Shown here piece by piece: positions 13,401 through 24,800 of a stretch of DNA of 64,000 bases. The DNA is from Nephrocerus scutellatus (Eukaryota > Arthropoda > Insecta > Diptera > Pipunculidae). The number at the start of each line of letters is the position of its first letter. Position 1 is the stretch's first letter. The notes beneath the pieces are model-generated. The model did not search any database and was not told where the DNA came from. It saw only the letters and a program-made list of their open reading frames with translations. Both the position numbers and the translations under genes were made by a program. Location of the stretch: the NCBI GenBank assembly GCA_947095585.1, contig OX352765.1, forward strand, positions 94,448,965-94,512,964, read 5' to 3'.

Positions 13401-16099
13401 CTGAGCCTAGACGTTGCGCGAGCCTTGAACGAACGTGAACCTGAGATGAGCGTGCACCCTGAGCATTGCGTGAGCGTGAGCCTGAGACGAGCGTGCATCC
13501 TGAGTGATGCGACGAGCGTAAACTTGAGATGAGCGTGCACCCTGAGCGATGGGTGAGCCTAGACGTTGCGCGAGCTTTGAACGAACGTGAGCATTGCAAG
13601 AGCGTACACCCTGAGCGATGCGTGAGCGTTAGCCTGAGACGAGCGTAAACACTGAGCGATGCGTGAGCGTGGACCTGAGACCAGCTTGCTCCCTGAGAGA
13701 TGCGTGAGCGTGAACTTAATACGAGCGTGCACCCTGAGCGATGCGTGAGGGTGAACCTAATACGAGCGTGCACCCTGAGAAGAGCGTGCATCCTGAGCGA
13801 TGCGTGAGCGTGAGCCTTAGATGAGCATGCACCCTGAGCGATGCGTGAGCCTGAGACGAGCGTACACTCTGAGTGATGCGTGAGCGTGAACCTGAGATGA
13901 GCGTGCGGGCCTTGAATGAACGTGAGCCTTGCTTACTCTGTGTTTGCATTTATCAATTTGATACAGCCTATCCACGATATACTATACCTTACATGACTTT
14001 TTTTCCGTTTTTATTTTTATTTTTGGAAAGAAGCGATTTGGAAAACTTTTCTTTAAATGACCAAATAGATGTTCAATTATTAATGTGCACTGTCTTATAA
14101 TCAATTATAACATCGTTGTAGTATACTATATTATGTGTATAAGTATACTATATTATGTATATATTATAGTATACATATATGTGTATTTATTTTTCTAAGC
14201 CAAAATTGTGCACAAAGAAACATCACCCACCGATGCCAATCCCACCCCAATCTTATCTATCTAAATTATCTATCTAATTATTGCATTCATTAATAATAAT
14301 AATTATATGTACAATACTCATAAAACAGATAAACTCTGACTGCTGCTCTATAGCATGGGAATTGTTTTGCATTGGCTCAATGACGTTGATGATAAACTTC
14401 GCCATAGCCATCACCACCATAAACAACTAATACAGCTTCAAATAAATTTGAAAAAATAAATTCAACTGCGTTTAACGTACCCAAATATCACAAAGACTAA
14501 ATAATACAACCAAACAACAAAGAAAACGATTATCCCATGAAGGAAAAATTTCTTTAAATTCTATTTTTTTATTAAAAAATCCAAACTGACTAGTCTCGTT
14601 TTCGAGCCGACGTCATGCAGCTTAGTATATCAAAGTTATGGAAGTCCTGGTCTACTTGGCGACGGTTTGGCATGCATCCCCCTTTCGTTTATCATAAATC
14701 CTACTATAAAAGATTTACCGAACAGGTTCCTCTTAGTTCATGTAAGCCAAATTTCCTTGCCCACCGAAGCGCACAGAGCTTAACTTTTTGCACAACTATT
14801 TCACCGGCCGTCTGTTAATCTCGTCATACGGCGACTTATGACCGTCAGTTATCTCACACGGGTTCGTCGTCGTCATAGTCGCGCGCGCGACTGAGAGGTC
14901 TGAGTGCAGCTCCGTTTATAAGTATATAAGTTTTGGGAGTCAAACTATAGTTGGAAGGACTGGACCGGACCTCGCTTGTAGGCCAGTTATTATGATGACA
15001 GACTTTAGAAGCGTGCGCATATTTCTGGGTTTGTGAAAGCTGTGTTTAGCTATAGATATCCAAGCTGTGTAGTTTTAATCGCTGCAAAGTATTACGATCA
15101 AGTTACGAAATTTTCTCCATCTAATCGGTTTTTGCATTTTTGTTGATTGGTTTTTTTCTTTCTTTGGTTTCAGTCGGTCACGCAAAAGAGTAATATTCGC
15201 TGACGATGAAGGTCTTTCACTTACCGAAGTGCGGATAATGTCCGAGCCGTCAAATGTTCCGCCATATTGGAGTATGAAATTTCTAGAACAAATCACACAG
15301 GGTCTTGTCAGTCCACATCCAGCTGATCAGTGGACAGTGGATTTCAAGCAGCCGGCATCAGACTACTTGTCATTTAGGTAAGTGCTAAGCATTCCTTTAG
15401 GAATTCATTAACTGTTTTTATTTTATTCATTTTCTAATGTAGACAAGCGATCGAAAGGGATTATGTATCACTTGAGAACGTTATTGTGAAAGATGATGAG
15501 TCGCTGATTGTGGGAACCGTCAAAGTAAAGAACATTCACTTCGAAAAGGAGGTTATAGTTCGTGTCACCTGGGATGACTGGAAGTGTCAGCAGGACATAT
15601 TTTGTACATATTCAAGGGTGTGTACTAAGCTGTTATTTCCCGTTTACCTGTAGTTCTTCTATAAAATATATTTTACATTCAAACTATCTCTGTACTTTGG
15701 CAGGCATATGGTCCTGCCACATCAGCTCATGTCATTTTTGACACATTCTCCTTCAAAATTACTCTGCCGCCATCCTCAAAAAGATTAGAGTTTTGCATTT
15801 GCTATCGCACAAACGATTCTGAGTATTGGGATAACAATGAGGTATAATAGCCACCTAAGGCTAAACCAACCAGATTGCCGTAACCATATTTTCATTTGCA
15901 GGGTAAAAATTACACAATCTCGAAGCGGTCACCATTCTACTATCCCGCCCTAGCGTCTAATGACAAAAATCTTTCACGCAATAGTGATCAAAACCATGTG
16001 GCAATCTCCGTACTCACAGACGCATTGTCCAAGACAAATGATCAATTAACCAACACAAATAGCAACCACAGTAGCGAGAGACCAAGTCCTTACTGGTAA
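7436..16099 (+). CDS. Gbs-70E: PP1 glycogen-targeting regulatory subunit (Gbs-70E-like, PPP1R3 family)
   Basis: It brings protein phosphatase 1 to glycogen particles, favouring dephosphorylation of glycogen synthase and phosphorylase (family knowledge). Six coding exons join in frame: 7436-7524, 7756-8058, 15174-15377, 15443-15617, 15704-15841 and 15902-16099, giving 368 residues. The ATG at 7436 opens MISHSPPIFSH. A PP1-docking RVxF motif, RVIF, falls at residues 136-139 in exon 3. A CBM21 carbohydrate-binding domain covers about 195-315, with VKNIHFEKEV (228-237), VTWDDW (240-245) and the glycogen-contact signature WDNNEGKNY (299-307) spanning the last junction. A 5' UTR intron (7192-7363) and a probable 70-bp 3' UTR intron (16124-16193) are also visible. 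AATAAA at 16777-16782 may be the poly(A) signal. Intron 2 is 7.1 kb and full of repeats. The exact paralogue name is inferred. Confidence 0.9.
8794..9162 (-). repeat. Dispersed repeat R1, diverged short copy
   Basis: Read in reverse, this matches the R1 ends: it begins AAAAACAACCCATAAAAATT and finishes GTTAATATAGAGAATTTAAA. The interior keeps one or two of the AT-rich modules (GTTTCAATAAAATCGGG). It is less than half the length of the two long R1 copies. Confidence 0.7.
9276..9495 (+). repeat. Dispersed repeat R2, copy 2
   Basis: It matches the right half of 5880-6335, including ATCTGGCCCCTCACA, CTGACTCAGGAGACACGGTA and TACTTCCTTTTACTATGTAA. It contains a short (ACAG)n-like run near 9358. 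Confidence 0.7.
11646..11914. mobile_element. Harbinger-like MITE with TAA target duplication
   Basis: A 269-bp element with long inverted ends: AGCGTGGCTACACGATCATG on the left, AGCGCGTGGCTACACAGGCG as the reverse complement of the right. Both continue into GGGAATGAAAGTCAT. Perfect 3-bp TAA repeats flank it (11643-11645 and 11915-11917). Three-bp TWA duplications are characteristic of PIF/Harbinger. There is no coding capacity. It ends only a few bases from the truncated LINE at 11924. Confidence 0.75.
11924..13075 (-). pseudogene. Non-LTR retrotransposon (LINE family A), reverse transcriptase part
   Basis: On the minus strand, broken frames spell out a LINE pol. ADLKGILERWEEHFHELL lies near 13000-13050. 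QGDGLACVLFNRALEKVIRD and the catalytic LAYADDIDI lie near 12545-12660. FNYLGSTVAA lies near 12330, and KLRWKDGV at the very end. Frameshifts and stops make it non-functional. Family resemblance and the microsatellite tails of other copies suggest an RTE-like clade (inference). It lies antisense within the Gbs-70E-like intron. Confidence 0.75.
13217..13935. repeat. 41-bp GC-rich minisatellite
   Basis: About 720 bp of imperfect tandem copies. A typical monomer starts GAGCGTGCACCCTGAGCGAT and continues GCGTGAGCGTGAGCCTGAGAC. The main period is 41 bp, with shorter units (about 35 and 17 bp) and longer composite units containing GACGTTGCGCGAGC. It stands out from the AT-rich intron around it. The minus strand is open in all three frames over long stretches because the monomer lacks stop trinucleotides on that strand, so the Ser/Arg/Gly-rich frames are not evidence of a protein. 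Confidence 0.9.
14590..14800 (-). pseudogene. LINE family A fragment, C-terminal end
   Basis: The plus strand contains degenerate antisense matches to the last part of the family A pol copies at 53617-54060 and 11924-12040. Shared stretches include the segment antisense to the GPRQR-like region (CATAAATCCTAC, AACAGGTTCCTCTTAG). It is heavily diverged. Confidence 0.5.
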
Positions 16100-16123
16100 T
16101 AGACAATCTGAACAAAATGAAAG

Positions 16124-17339
16124 GTAAGTTAACGTCGTTTTTATGAATTCTCCAGTCGTTGAGTTTACATTTTTTTGTTTCTTCCCTTCCTAGGAGTTAT
16201 TAACAAAACTACGTAAACTACTACTTAGTTGACATCAGCGACAAAGGACAAAGGACTTCAGTTATTACAATACATTTAATTTAACTTTAGTTATGTTACG
16301 AGTTTTACGCTTGTGTCCATTAGATTCTAAGAGACGTATGTTCCAAAAATCAGTCATGCATCTGTTGTAGTCAGTGAAAGTCAAAATATAAGTCTGTAAA
16401 CGTGGTCATTGCACTGCAAGCATATATGGACAGAATTGTTACTCGCAACAAAAGAAAAAAGGAAAAATAGACAAATTGATTTCTGAAACCAAAAGACTGA
16501 GATAGTTGTTGAGGAAAAATTTAAAAAAAAATCCTCTACGGATATACTTTTATCTTTTTAAAATTAAACTGAAAGTTGTAAATTTCCTAATATCAGTGTT
16601 TAATGTTTAGTATTTTAATTTTCAACTTGGAATAACCGCTATTATTGTTAGGAATGAACGTGAAATGTCAAGATTAAGATTACCGACTAAGTAAGTTTTT
16701 ATTCGAAATAGCTAAACAAAAATATATTATGTATTTCTTTAAGTGCTGCTGCATCTGTCATAAACAAACCCGCAATAATAAAAGTCTTTTTTACAAAATA
16801 TGGATGTTTCTTTTGCACGGTTGCATGTTAATTACGGTTGATCTGGTGGTCTATGGAAACCGGCGGATCGGTTTCTGAGGGAGTACAACTCACTGTGAAC
16901 GTTTTCGTATTATGGATGCCGTCGGATCCATTCGTTTCGTGTCGGTCACAAGTTGAACCTATACCGTTAAAAAAGTGACATTATGGAAAACGCGGGTGAT
17001 TCGCATCTCATACAAATTTCGGAAATTAGTTTGCTTAAATGAATGTGTTGAAGGGGTTGAGGCGTTGAGGGTGCAAAAAGCTTTGGCATCTCTAAAAAAA
17101 ACGCATATGTACTGAAAATGCACGTTCCACATCTGCGGCACATAGATGTACTCGTGGACGTGGACGTGGAAAAGAATCAACTTCAAAAGAGATGCTTCAA
17201 ATGGAAATGGAAATAGATGCAAACGTGGAAGCAATATTGAAATTTTTATTTTTATGTACATGAAAAAACAAATGTTTAAAATATTACTGTATTGTTTACC
17301 TGTGATTATGAACTTCTGTCTCCATGATCGTACTGTGAC
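16124..17339. other. Gbs-70E-like 3' UTR, then intergenic DNA
   Basis: A likely 3' UTR intron covers 16124-16193 (GTAAGT...CCTAG), and AATAAA occurs at 16777. Beyond about 16800 there is no gene. 16850-16950 contains GGAAACCGGC and ATTCGTTTCG, loosely mirrored in reverse at about 18010-18055. These might be sub-terminal repeats of the Harbinger element whose transposase remnant lies between them, but the match is weak. Confidence 0.4.
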
Positions 17340-17790
17340 CTATTGTTGTTCCACACATGATTCACATGGCTTACTTCAGGGTACATATTTAGCATCCACA
17401 TACCTTATACGCAGCTTGTGTTCACAAATCTGAAGGAACATTTTAAGGACGAATGGAGATGATAAATTGAAAAACATACGATCATTGCGTTAAGGCTATA
17501 AAAGCCTTTTCAAGATTCTTATGTGGGTTCCATCAATACACATAACCAAACCCGGGATCCGAGACTTTTCATAAAAGTAAGACTGCCTCTCTTCTTTCTT
17601 CACCTGACATATGTAGAGTTTTCCAGTTGGGACATAAACATTCGTCTAATATATTGAATAACTGGGCAAGCACTACTGATACTGTTGGTTGTGCCATGCC
17701 CACATTAAAATCTTGCCCCATGCAATTTTGATACCCTCCTTCGGCCAAAAATCTCAGCAAAGCAGCCAATTTCAATTGCAGATACTTTTA
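17340..17790 (-). pseudogene. PIF/Harbinger (HARBI1-like) transposase remnant
   Basis: The minus strand encodes KLAALLRFLAEGGYQNCMGQ, then DFNVGMAQPTVSVVL (17640-17775). After a frameshift comes YEKSRIPGLVMCIDGTHIRI with the catalytic DGTH near 17530, then CEHKLRIRYVDAKY (about 17390-17435). These are diagnostic of HARBI1-type DDE nucleases. A stop after the DGTH segment and at least two frame changes show that it is dead. The N-terminal and C-terminal thirds are not recognisable. Confidence 0.8.
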
Positions 17791-18863
17791 CAGATGGTGA
17801 TTCAAAATGTATTTAAAAGCTGCTTTGATGATCCTAAACTGCTTTCTAAACCTAAGAAAAGACAGTAAAATGTTTCTTGAAATGATGTTTTACTACACTG
17901 GACGTCGGACAATTTCAACACATCTATGTGGCAATGATTGTGGCAGACAGTTGTTGATCGGTGAAGGAGTGCATCCGTGGGTTTTCATAGTAGCTCCATT
18001 CATTAGAGCGAATCGAATACGGATCGGATTGATCCGTTCCGAAGCCGGTTTCCAAAATAGGCGTGATTCACTTGCAAATGAGGGCGTGAAACAGAATTAT
18101 TCATATGAAAATTTTTGACAATTGGTTTCACCTTTTCGTAGAACGAGAATCGAAATTGCGGTGAAAGGATGAAAATATTTTCATTCCATTTTTTCACAGA
18201 ACCAGAACTGACCCCCTGATTTCTTTCAACCCCCTCTCTCATCGTCTGCTTTGTCAATTCTATTGTTCCCACGTACTAGACATAAGAAGAAAAACGCAAA
18301 GTAACCCATTGAGAGCTCATGAAGATATAGATTGTAGCGTACGCAGTACGTGTAAGCTACGCTTGCTGTGTACGCATAGCACATAAGTGTAGATGTGTTT
18401 GATATTTAAGTATAAAGTAAATGAAAAGAGAGAAATTAATTTATCAACTTGTATACGGATTCTTTAATACTCTTGACACTGGGAAAATCATATCATTTTT
18501 ATAATAATTAATATAATTGCTTGGACAAGATAACTTAATAACGTAACATAAGACATCCATTTTAGACTTCTTAAACAAATTATATTTCTCGGTTAATATG
18601 GCAACAAAACGCAAACATCGTAACACTTTTTGGAATGATCATATTTACTGATTAAATGCAGTTTGTCACATATTAGATATTAATTACTGGCAACGGCATT
18701 CTAAAATAAACTAAATACAACTTAAATGAAATCTTGAATGTATAACACTTAAGCTGTCGACTGAATTTGCTAATTCGTTCGTTCTTCCACAGTGTTTAGG
18801 TTTGTTCCGAATTTGAGTTGAAAATTTAATAATAAATAGTAAATCGAAGAGATTTACGGCGAT
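17791..18863. other. Intergenic plus probable 3' UTR of the phosphate carrier
   Basis: No gene is visible. The last few hundred bases should include the 3' UTR of the minus-strand phosphate carrier, whose stop is at 18864-18866. I could not fix its poly(A) signal. Confidence 0.4.
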
Positions 18864-20277
18864 TTACTCAAGTTTCTGCTTAAGCGAAGCTGGCATTTCC
18901 GGTGGTGGTGGACGTGGCAAGGCCAAAGCTACTTTAACACCATCGTAGATAAACCATTGCAAGGCAGTCAAGGTACCGATCATAATGATACGTGGAACTA
19001 AGCCATTCCACATTCCCATAAAGCCGAGCGACTTGGCAACTTCGAAAGCGGAGGACCCCTTAGCCTGATTGAGTTTTGATACAACAACATCTGCTGGATG
19101 CGAAACAACTGCACAGAATACACCAGCAATATAACCAGCAGCAAATGTGACAACCAATTGTTCGCCCTTAGAACAGTCGACACGTGGTTTTGGAACAACA
19201 TATCTGGAAAAAGGAAAGAAAAAGTCATGAGAATAATAATAACAGACCTTGTTGGTTAGCAACATACTTGTAAAGTAATTCTACGGTTCGCTCGAAGCAT
19301 GCAAATTTCATCATTGTGTATGGGATTTGACGACACCATAATGGTACGAGACCCTTATAGAAAGCACCAATACCTTCTTCCTTCACCATTTTTGGCACAG
19401 CTTGCCGGAATGTGTTAGCAAAGCCAGGCATTGTTTGGATTTTAACCTTAGCTGCTTCAAAAGGTGCCAGAGCAATATCAGCAAAGACCTCAGCAGAAGC
19501 AGATGATGCCAAATACAATGAAGTTCGATACAAGTATGCGTTCTCTTCTCCCAACAAATTGGCATAGTAAACTTTAAATACTTCATAGAGGCCGAATTTG
19601 CAAAGTCCCTAAGAAATAAAAAAACGGAGCAATTATTATTTTATTCATCATAAAAAATTACAAAGTGTTGCAACTAAAAGATTGTAGACCTCCGCTTAGA
19701 TTTATGTACATATATCGGAATTTTAAATGTTATATGTTATGTTTAATTTAGCAATAAATTAGAATAACTTTTATTTCTTCTTTGTTTTTTCACATGTTAG
19801 ACCTAAGAAAAATCAATTTTTTTTCTTGTGTAATAAGTAGAAGAAAAAGACTTCCCTTGCTTAAAATAATTGCGTAACTTAATTAGCGCATTCACTCACC
19901 TGCGCCGAGTAACCGAAAAATGTTGGTGCCCAGCCTTTGGCTAAGCCACGGGCTCCTTCTTCACCGATTGTAACCTTGAAGCCATGGAACAGATTTTTGT
20001 ATTTGGCCGCATCGACTTGTAGACGGCACTTAACCAAGTCCAATGGAACGACAAAGGTGTGAGTTGTACCACACGACAAGATACCACCAAGACCGCAAAG
20101 CAAGAAATATTTGTTGGAACCAAATTCACAAGAATCTCCCACTGGAGTAGAAGCGGCCTGAATTTCTCGCCCGAGAACCGGTGCAGGTGAGGCTACAGCA
20201 TCAGCATCACATTGAGCTCGTGCAAAGGGGCCATTGAATGGAGAATTCTTAGCAGCATCGAGAAGTGAGGAAAACAT
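18864..20277 (-). CDS. Mpcp2: Mitochondrial phosphate carrier (SLC25A3 family)
   Basis: It imports inorganic phosphate across the mitochondrial inner membrane for ATP synthesis (family knowledge). Three coding exons join in frame: 20277-19900, 19608-19268 and 19203-18864, giving 352 residues, the usual length. The start is ATG at 20277 (MFSSLLDAAK), with an acceptor at 20306-20308 in the leader. A further 5' UTR exon appears to end at 20592 with a GTAAGT donor. The three carrier repeats carry signature motifs: PLDLVK (78-83), PFEAAK (175-180) and HPADVVVSK (275-283). The missing basic residue in the third repeat is normal for this subfamily. The Ala/Pro-rich stretch before residue 50 is probably the presequence. 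Flies can have two paralogues, so the symbol is a best match. Confidence 0.92.
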
Positions 20278-20592
20278 TTTGTTGGATTTTAGATTGGCGA
20301 CTATTCTGAAAGAAAAAAAATGCAATCTATAAATACTTTTTTTTCATTTTGTAGACCAACAATCTCGGTTTCACGCAATAATTTCAAGGTTAAAGGCAAC
20401 CATGGCATGGATTACACAGATTACATAATGTGAAAATATAATGAAATTATATGAAAAATAATGTGTGTTGTTGAAAAAATTCGCTAAAATACTTTCCAAA
20501 TGCACTCAATCTAGTAGAAAACTTGGTGGACAACCATATGAAAATAAGAAAAACGATGAATTATGCAATTATTAAAATTTTCTTTACTTACA

Positions 20593-21853
20593 ACAAGACA
20601 CCTCCAGCCACTGGCAGCACAAGGAAACAAGACAAGAACTTGTCCAGGAAAATTTTCTAAGTTACTAGTGCTGCACCCTCCAGGTAGTTTTTTAAGATAT
20701 ATTTGTGCCATAATTGGGTAGGATGTAGCGTTGCCATTTAAATTGGATTGTTTCGTGTTTGACTGGACAAAAATAAGAAATTTATAATTTTTAATAGTAG
20801 ACCAGAAAAGTTCAGACGATAGACATGTTCGCGCAGCATTTTGTCCTCACAAATCTCACAATAACCGATCGTGTTGGTGCAGCGAACGTCGGTCGATGAA
20901 CAACCCTAATGTTAAACAATAATGTTTTTTTTGCCACCATAATCAAGACCTGACCAACATGAAATATTTTTAAAATGACAATGTGATAACATTCGTTGGG
21001 TTTTTTTTATGTCGGAATTATCGGATAGATAAATTAACTGTTAAAATTCAGATCTGGGTTTTTTTTTCATATTCCAGGAAAATTTTATTTCTCTGAGTCG
21101 TTTTTTGTACATTCCGATAATTTCGGATATGATCATTTTACTCTGAAAAAATGTACAGAACATATTTTGACAGCTGTAATTGGTTGTTTCCTTAAACATG
21201 TGACATGTTGACTACTATGAAGCATTTAGGTGAACAATAAAACTCATCAATACTCAGAAGATGGACATGTTGGCACAAGATAGGAAAAATAAAAAAAATT
21301 ATTGAAATCAACAAGAACATTTGTAAAAATATATTTTTATTTTATAAAAATAAGAAGAGAAAGAGATAGAAAAAAAAAGTTTTTTTAAATTTACTTGTTT
21401 GGTTTGATTATATATTACTTTTTCAGACATTTTCTGTGGATACGATTTATGTCAAGACAATTTCAATTTCATAGAATGTAGAACCTTGATATATGATAAT
21501 TTTTAAGGGGACCTAATGGTAAGCAACCTCCACAATCTTATTGTTAACTTTGAAGTTAAAATTAATGTTAAATCAATGGTAGTTTCAGAGGAATTTAGTA
21601 AAGCTATTCACCAACTTCAAATTCTTACGTTGCTGGTGTCTGGAGTTTAAAAAAAATGTCAAAACTTTTTGAGGGATTGTTGTTGCTGTAGTTTCACGGG
21701 TGTGTTTTCAGCATATATGTACTACGACTTGATACCTATGAAATGTCAAATGATTAGAAGCCGTCGCGTGTTGAAAACAATTTTTTCGCTTGTTAGTTTA
21801 ACTTAAGTTTTTAGCTTTTTATTTTGTAAAGTTTGTGCGCAAAGTAATTTACA
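20593..21853. promoter_or_regulatory. Shared upstream region of the phosphate carrier (-) and Brr2 (+)
   Basis: The two genes are divergent, with start codons about 1.6 kb apart, so both promoters should lie here. The phosphate carrier's leader probably begins near 20590-20760. CGGAATTATCGGAT near 21015 and CCGATAATTTCGGAT near 21112 form a loose dyad. I see no clear TATA box or transposon. Confidence 0.4.
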
Positions 21854-24800
21854 ATGGCTGATGCAGCTGCCAGGCAACTGCAGTATGAGTATAAAGCGGT
21901 AACCAAAATAGGAATACATTTTTAAATTATTTTGATGGCGGTGGCAAATAACCTGTAAAAATTTACAGAATTCCAATCTTGTATTGCAAGCCGATGTCCG
22001 TCTGATCGAGAGGCCCCGACGTGATGAAGCTACCGGCGAGGTAGTATCATTAGTAGGGAAATTGGATGGAACTCGGATGGGCGATCGCTATCAAAGGACA
22101 AAGCCAGAAAAGACAGAGGAACGAAAAGCAAAGTAAGAAATGCTGCATTCTTAGTTATTTTCTGTGTTTCATTCCAAATGCCTTACTACAAATATTTATG
22201 ATTCAATAAATGCCACAGGCGCCAGAAACGTGACGAAGCGCAATATGATTTTGAACGAATGAAGGGTGCTACTTTGCTATCCGAAGGAATTGATGAAATG
22301 GTGGGCATAGTATATAGGCCCAAGACACAGGAAACCCGACAGACATACGAAGTCTTGTTAAGTTTTATTCAAGAAGCTTTAGGTGACCAGCCCCGAGATA
22401 TTTTGTGTGGGGCTGCTGACGAAATTCTAGCTGTGCTGAAAAACGATAAACTGAAGGACCGCGAACGAAAACGTGAAATCGACAGTTTGTTGGGGTCTGT
22501 TGCAGATGAAAGGTGTGTATTCATGGTTTTCCTTTATGAATATTTTTTAGTTAACCTTAATCCTAACCATATTTAGATTTGCTTTGCTTGTTAATCTTGG
22601 GAAAAAAATAACAGATTTCGGGGCTGATGCTGCCAGTGCGCTAAATGTTACCGCCAACGATGAGCAGATCGATGAGACATATGGCATCAACGTACAATTT
22701 GAAGAATCCGAAGAAGAGAGTGATGAGGACATGTACGGTGAGATTCGCGAAGAAGATGGTCAGGAAGAAGGGGAAGAAGCTCGAATCGACCATACCTTAC
22801 ATGCGGAGAACGTTAGTATAACAAGCAGTTTCTTAATGTTATTTTTGCTTTTAATATAATAGTTTTAATGTAATATTGTTTGTCCTTTCTATGGCAGCTT
22901 GTAACAGAGGAAACAGGAAATGTTAAGAAGGAACGTACCTTACATTCATTGGACATTGATGCATACTGGTTGCAAAGATGTCTCAGCAAGTACTATAATG
23001 ACGCTATGGTTTCGCAAAGTAAGGCAGCGGATGTTTTAAAAATTTTAAAAGATGCCTCCGACGATCGTGACTGTGAAAATCAGTTGGTTTTACTATTAGG
23101 GTATGATTGCTTCGATTTTATTAAACAATTAAAGAACAATCGCCAGATGATATTGTATTGCACAATGTTAGCTTCAGCACAGACTGACACCGAACGCCAG
23201 AAAATTCGTGATAAAATGAAGAACGACATTCATTTGTCGAAAATTTTGCGCCAATTGGATACGGGAAAGAGTGAGGAGGACGAGTTTGGTAATTCATCGC
23301 GATCGAACAAACGCAAGGAGGAAAATGAAGACAACGAACAGGGAATAGCGGGACAGGTAGCTGGCGTTCGAGCCCTACTTGATTTTGAGGAACTGGGATT
23401 CACACAAGGCTCGCATTTCATGGCCAACAAGCGATGTCAATTGCCTGATGGATCGTTTAGAAAGCAGCGCAAAGGCTACGAGGAAGTACATGTTCCAGCA
23501 TTAAAACAGATTCCTTTCGATGACAAGGAAGAGTTGCAGTCAATAGATAAACTTCCAAAATACGTTCAGCCCGTCTTTAATGGTTTCAAGTCACTAAATC
23601 GTATCCAAAGTCGTCTTTGGCAAGCAGCTCTAGAAAGTGACGAGAACTTACTGTTATGTGCTCCTACGGGGGCTGGTAAAACCAATGTTGCATTGTTAAC
23701 AATGATGCGTGAGATTGGAAAACACATTAATGAGGATGGTACTATAAACGCTGACGATTTCAAGATCATTTACGTAGCACCCATGAAATCTCTTGTCCAG
23801 GAAATGGTTGGAAACTTTGGCAGACGCCTTTCCTGCTACAATTTAACCGTCTCCGAATTGACTGGCGATCATCAACTTACCCGTGAGCAAATTGCCGCCA
23901 CACAGGTAATTGTTTGCACCCCAGAGAAATGGGACATTATTACACGGAAGGGTGGTGAAAAGACTTTCACGTCTTATGTTCGACTCGTGATTATCGATGA
24001 AATTCACTTGTTACATGACGAACGTGGTCCTGTATTGGAAGCACTTGTTGCCCGTACAATTCGAAATATCGAAACGACACAGGAAGATGTTCGACTTGTT
24101 GGTCTATCAGCTACCTTACCAAACTATCAAGACGTATCGACTTTTCTACGCGTAAAGCCAGATAAGGGGCTCTTCTATTTCGACAATAGCTTTAGGCCTG
24201 TTGCTCTAGAGCAGCAATATATTGGTGTCACAGAAAAAAAAGCCCTCAAGCGTTTTCAAGTTATGAATGAAATTGTCTACGAGAAAACAATGGAGCATGC
24301 GGGTCGCAATCAGGTTCTCGTATTTGTACATTCACGAAAAGAAACGGGAAAAACGGCGCGTGCTGTACGTGACATGTGTTTGGAGAAGGACACTTTAGGT
24401 AGTTTCTTGCAAGAAGGATCTGCTAGCATGGAAGTGCTACGCACCGAAGCGGAACAGGTAAAGAATTCTGAGCTAAAAGAGCTTCTGCCGTATGGCTTTG
24501 CTATTCATCATGCTGGAATGACACGAGTTGACAGAACTCTTGTAGAGGATCTGTTTGCGGATAGGCACATCCAAGTTCTAGTGTCAACAGCTACCCTGGC
24601 TTGGGGTGTGAACTTGCCGGCGCACACTGTTATAATTAAAGGAACACAAGTGTATAATCCTGAAAAAGGACGCTGGGTCGAACTCAGTGCCCTGGATGTC
24701 TTGCAGATGCTGGGGCGAGCCGGTCGACCCCAATACGACACCAAAGGCGAAGGGATCCTCATTACTAACCATAGTGAGCTACAATTTTACTTATCACTGC

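Larger units (their letters stand above)
8059..15173 (+). other. Gbs-70E-like intron 2, 7.1 kb with repeats
   Basis: This intron parts the N-terminal region from the exon with the PP1-docking motif. It contains diverged R1 and R2 copies (8794-9162, 9276-9495), a Harbinger-like MITE (11646-11914), a minus-strand LINE (11924-13075), a 41-bp minisatellite (13217-13935) and another LINE piece (14590-14800). 9500-11640 is AT-rich with nothing recognisable. An AT-rich palindromic patch with GTATACTATATTATGT repeated lies at about 14120-14175. Confidence 0.75.

Noticed and set aside
13207..13949. Long minus-strand open frames (up to 194 codons) rich in SGCTL and GSRS repeats
   Set aside because: They are read-through of a 41-bp minisatellite without stop codons. 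All three frames are open and the period is not a multiple of three.
22880..22897. An N-terminal extension of the big Brr2 exon
   Set aside because: These bases are intron ending in GGCAG. The exon starts at 22898 with LVTEE, joined in frame to the previous exon.
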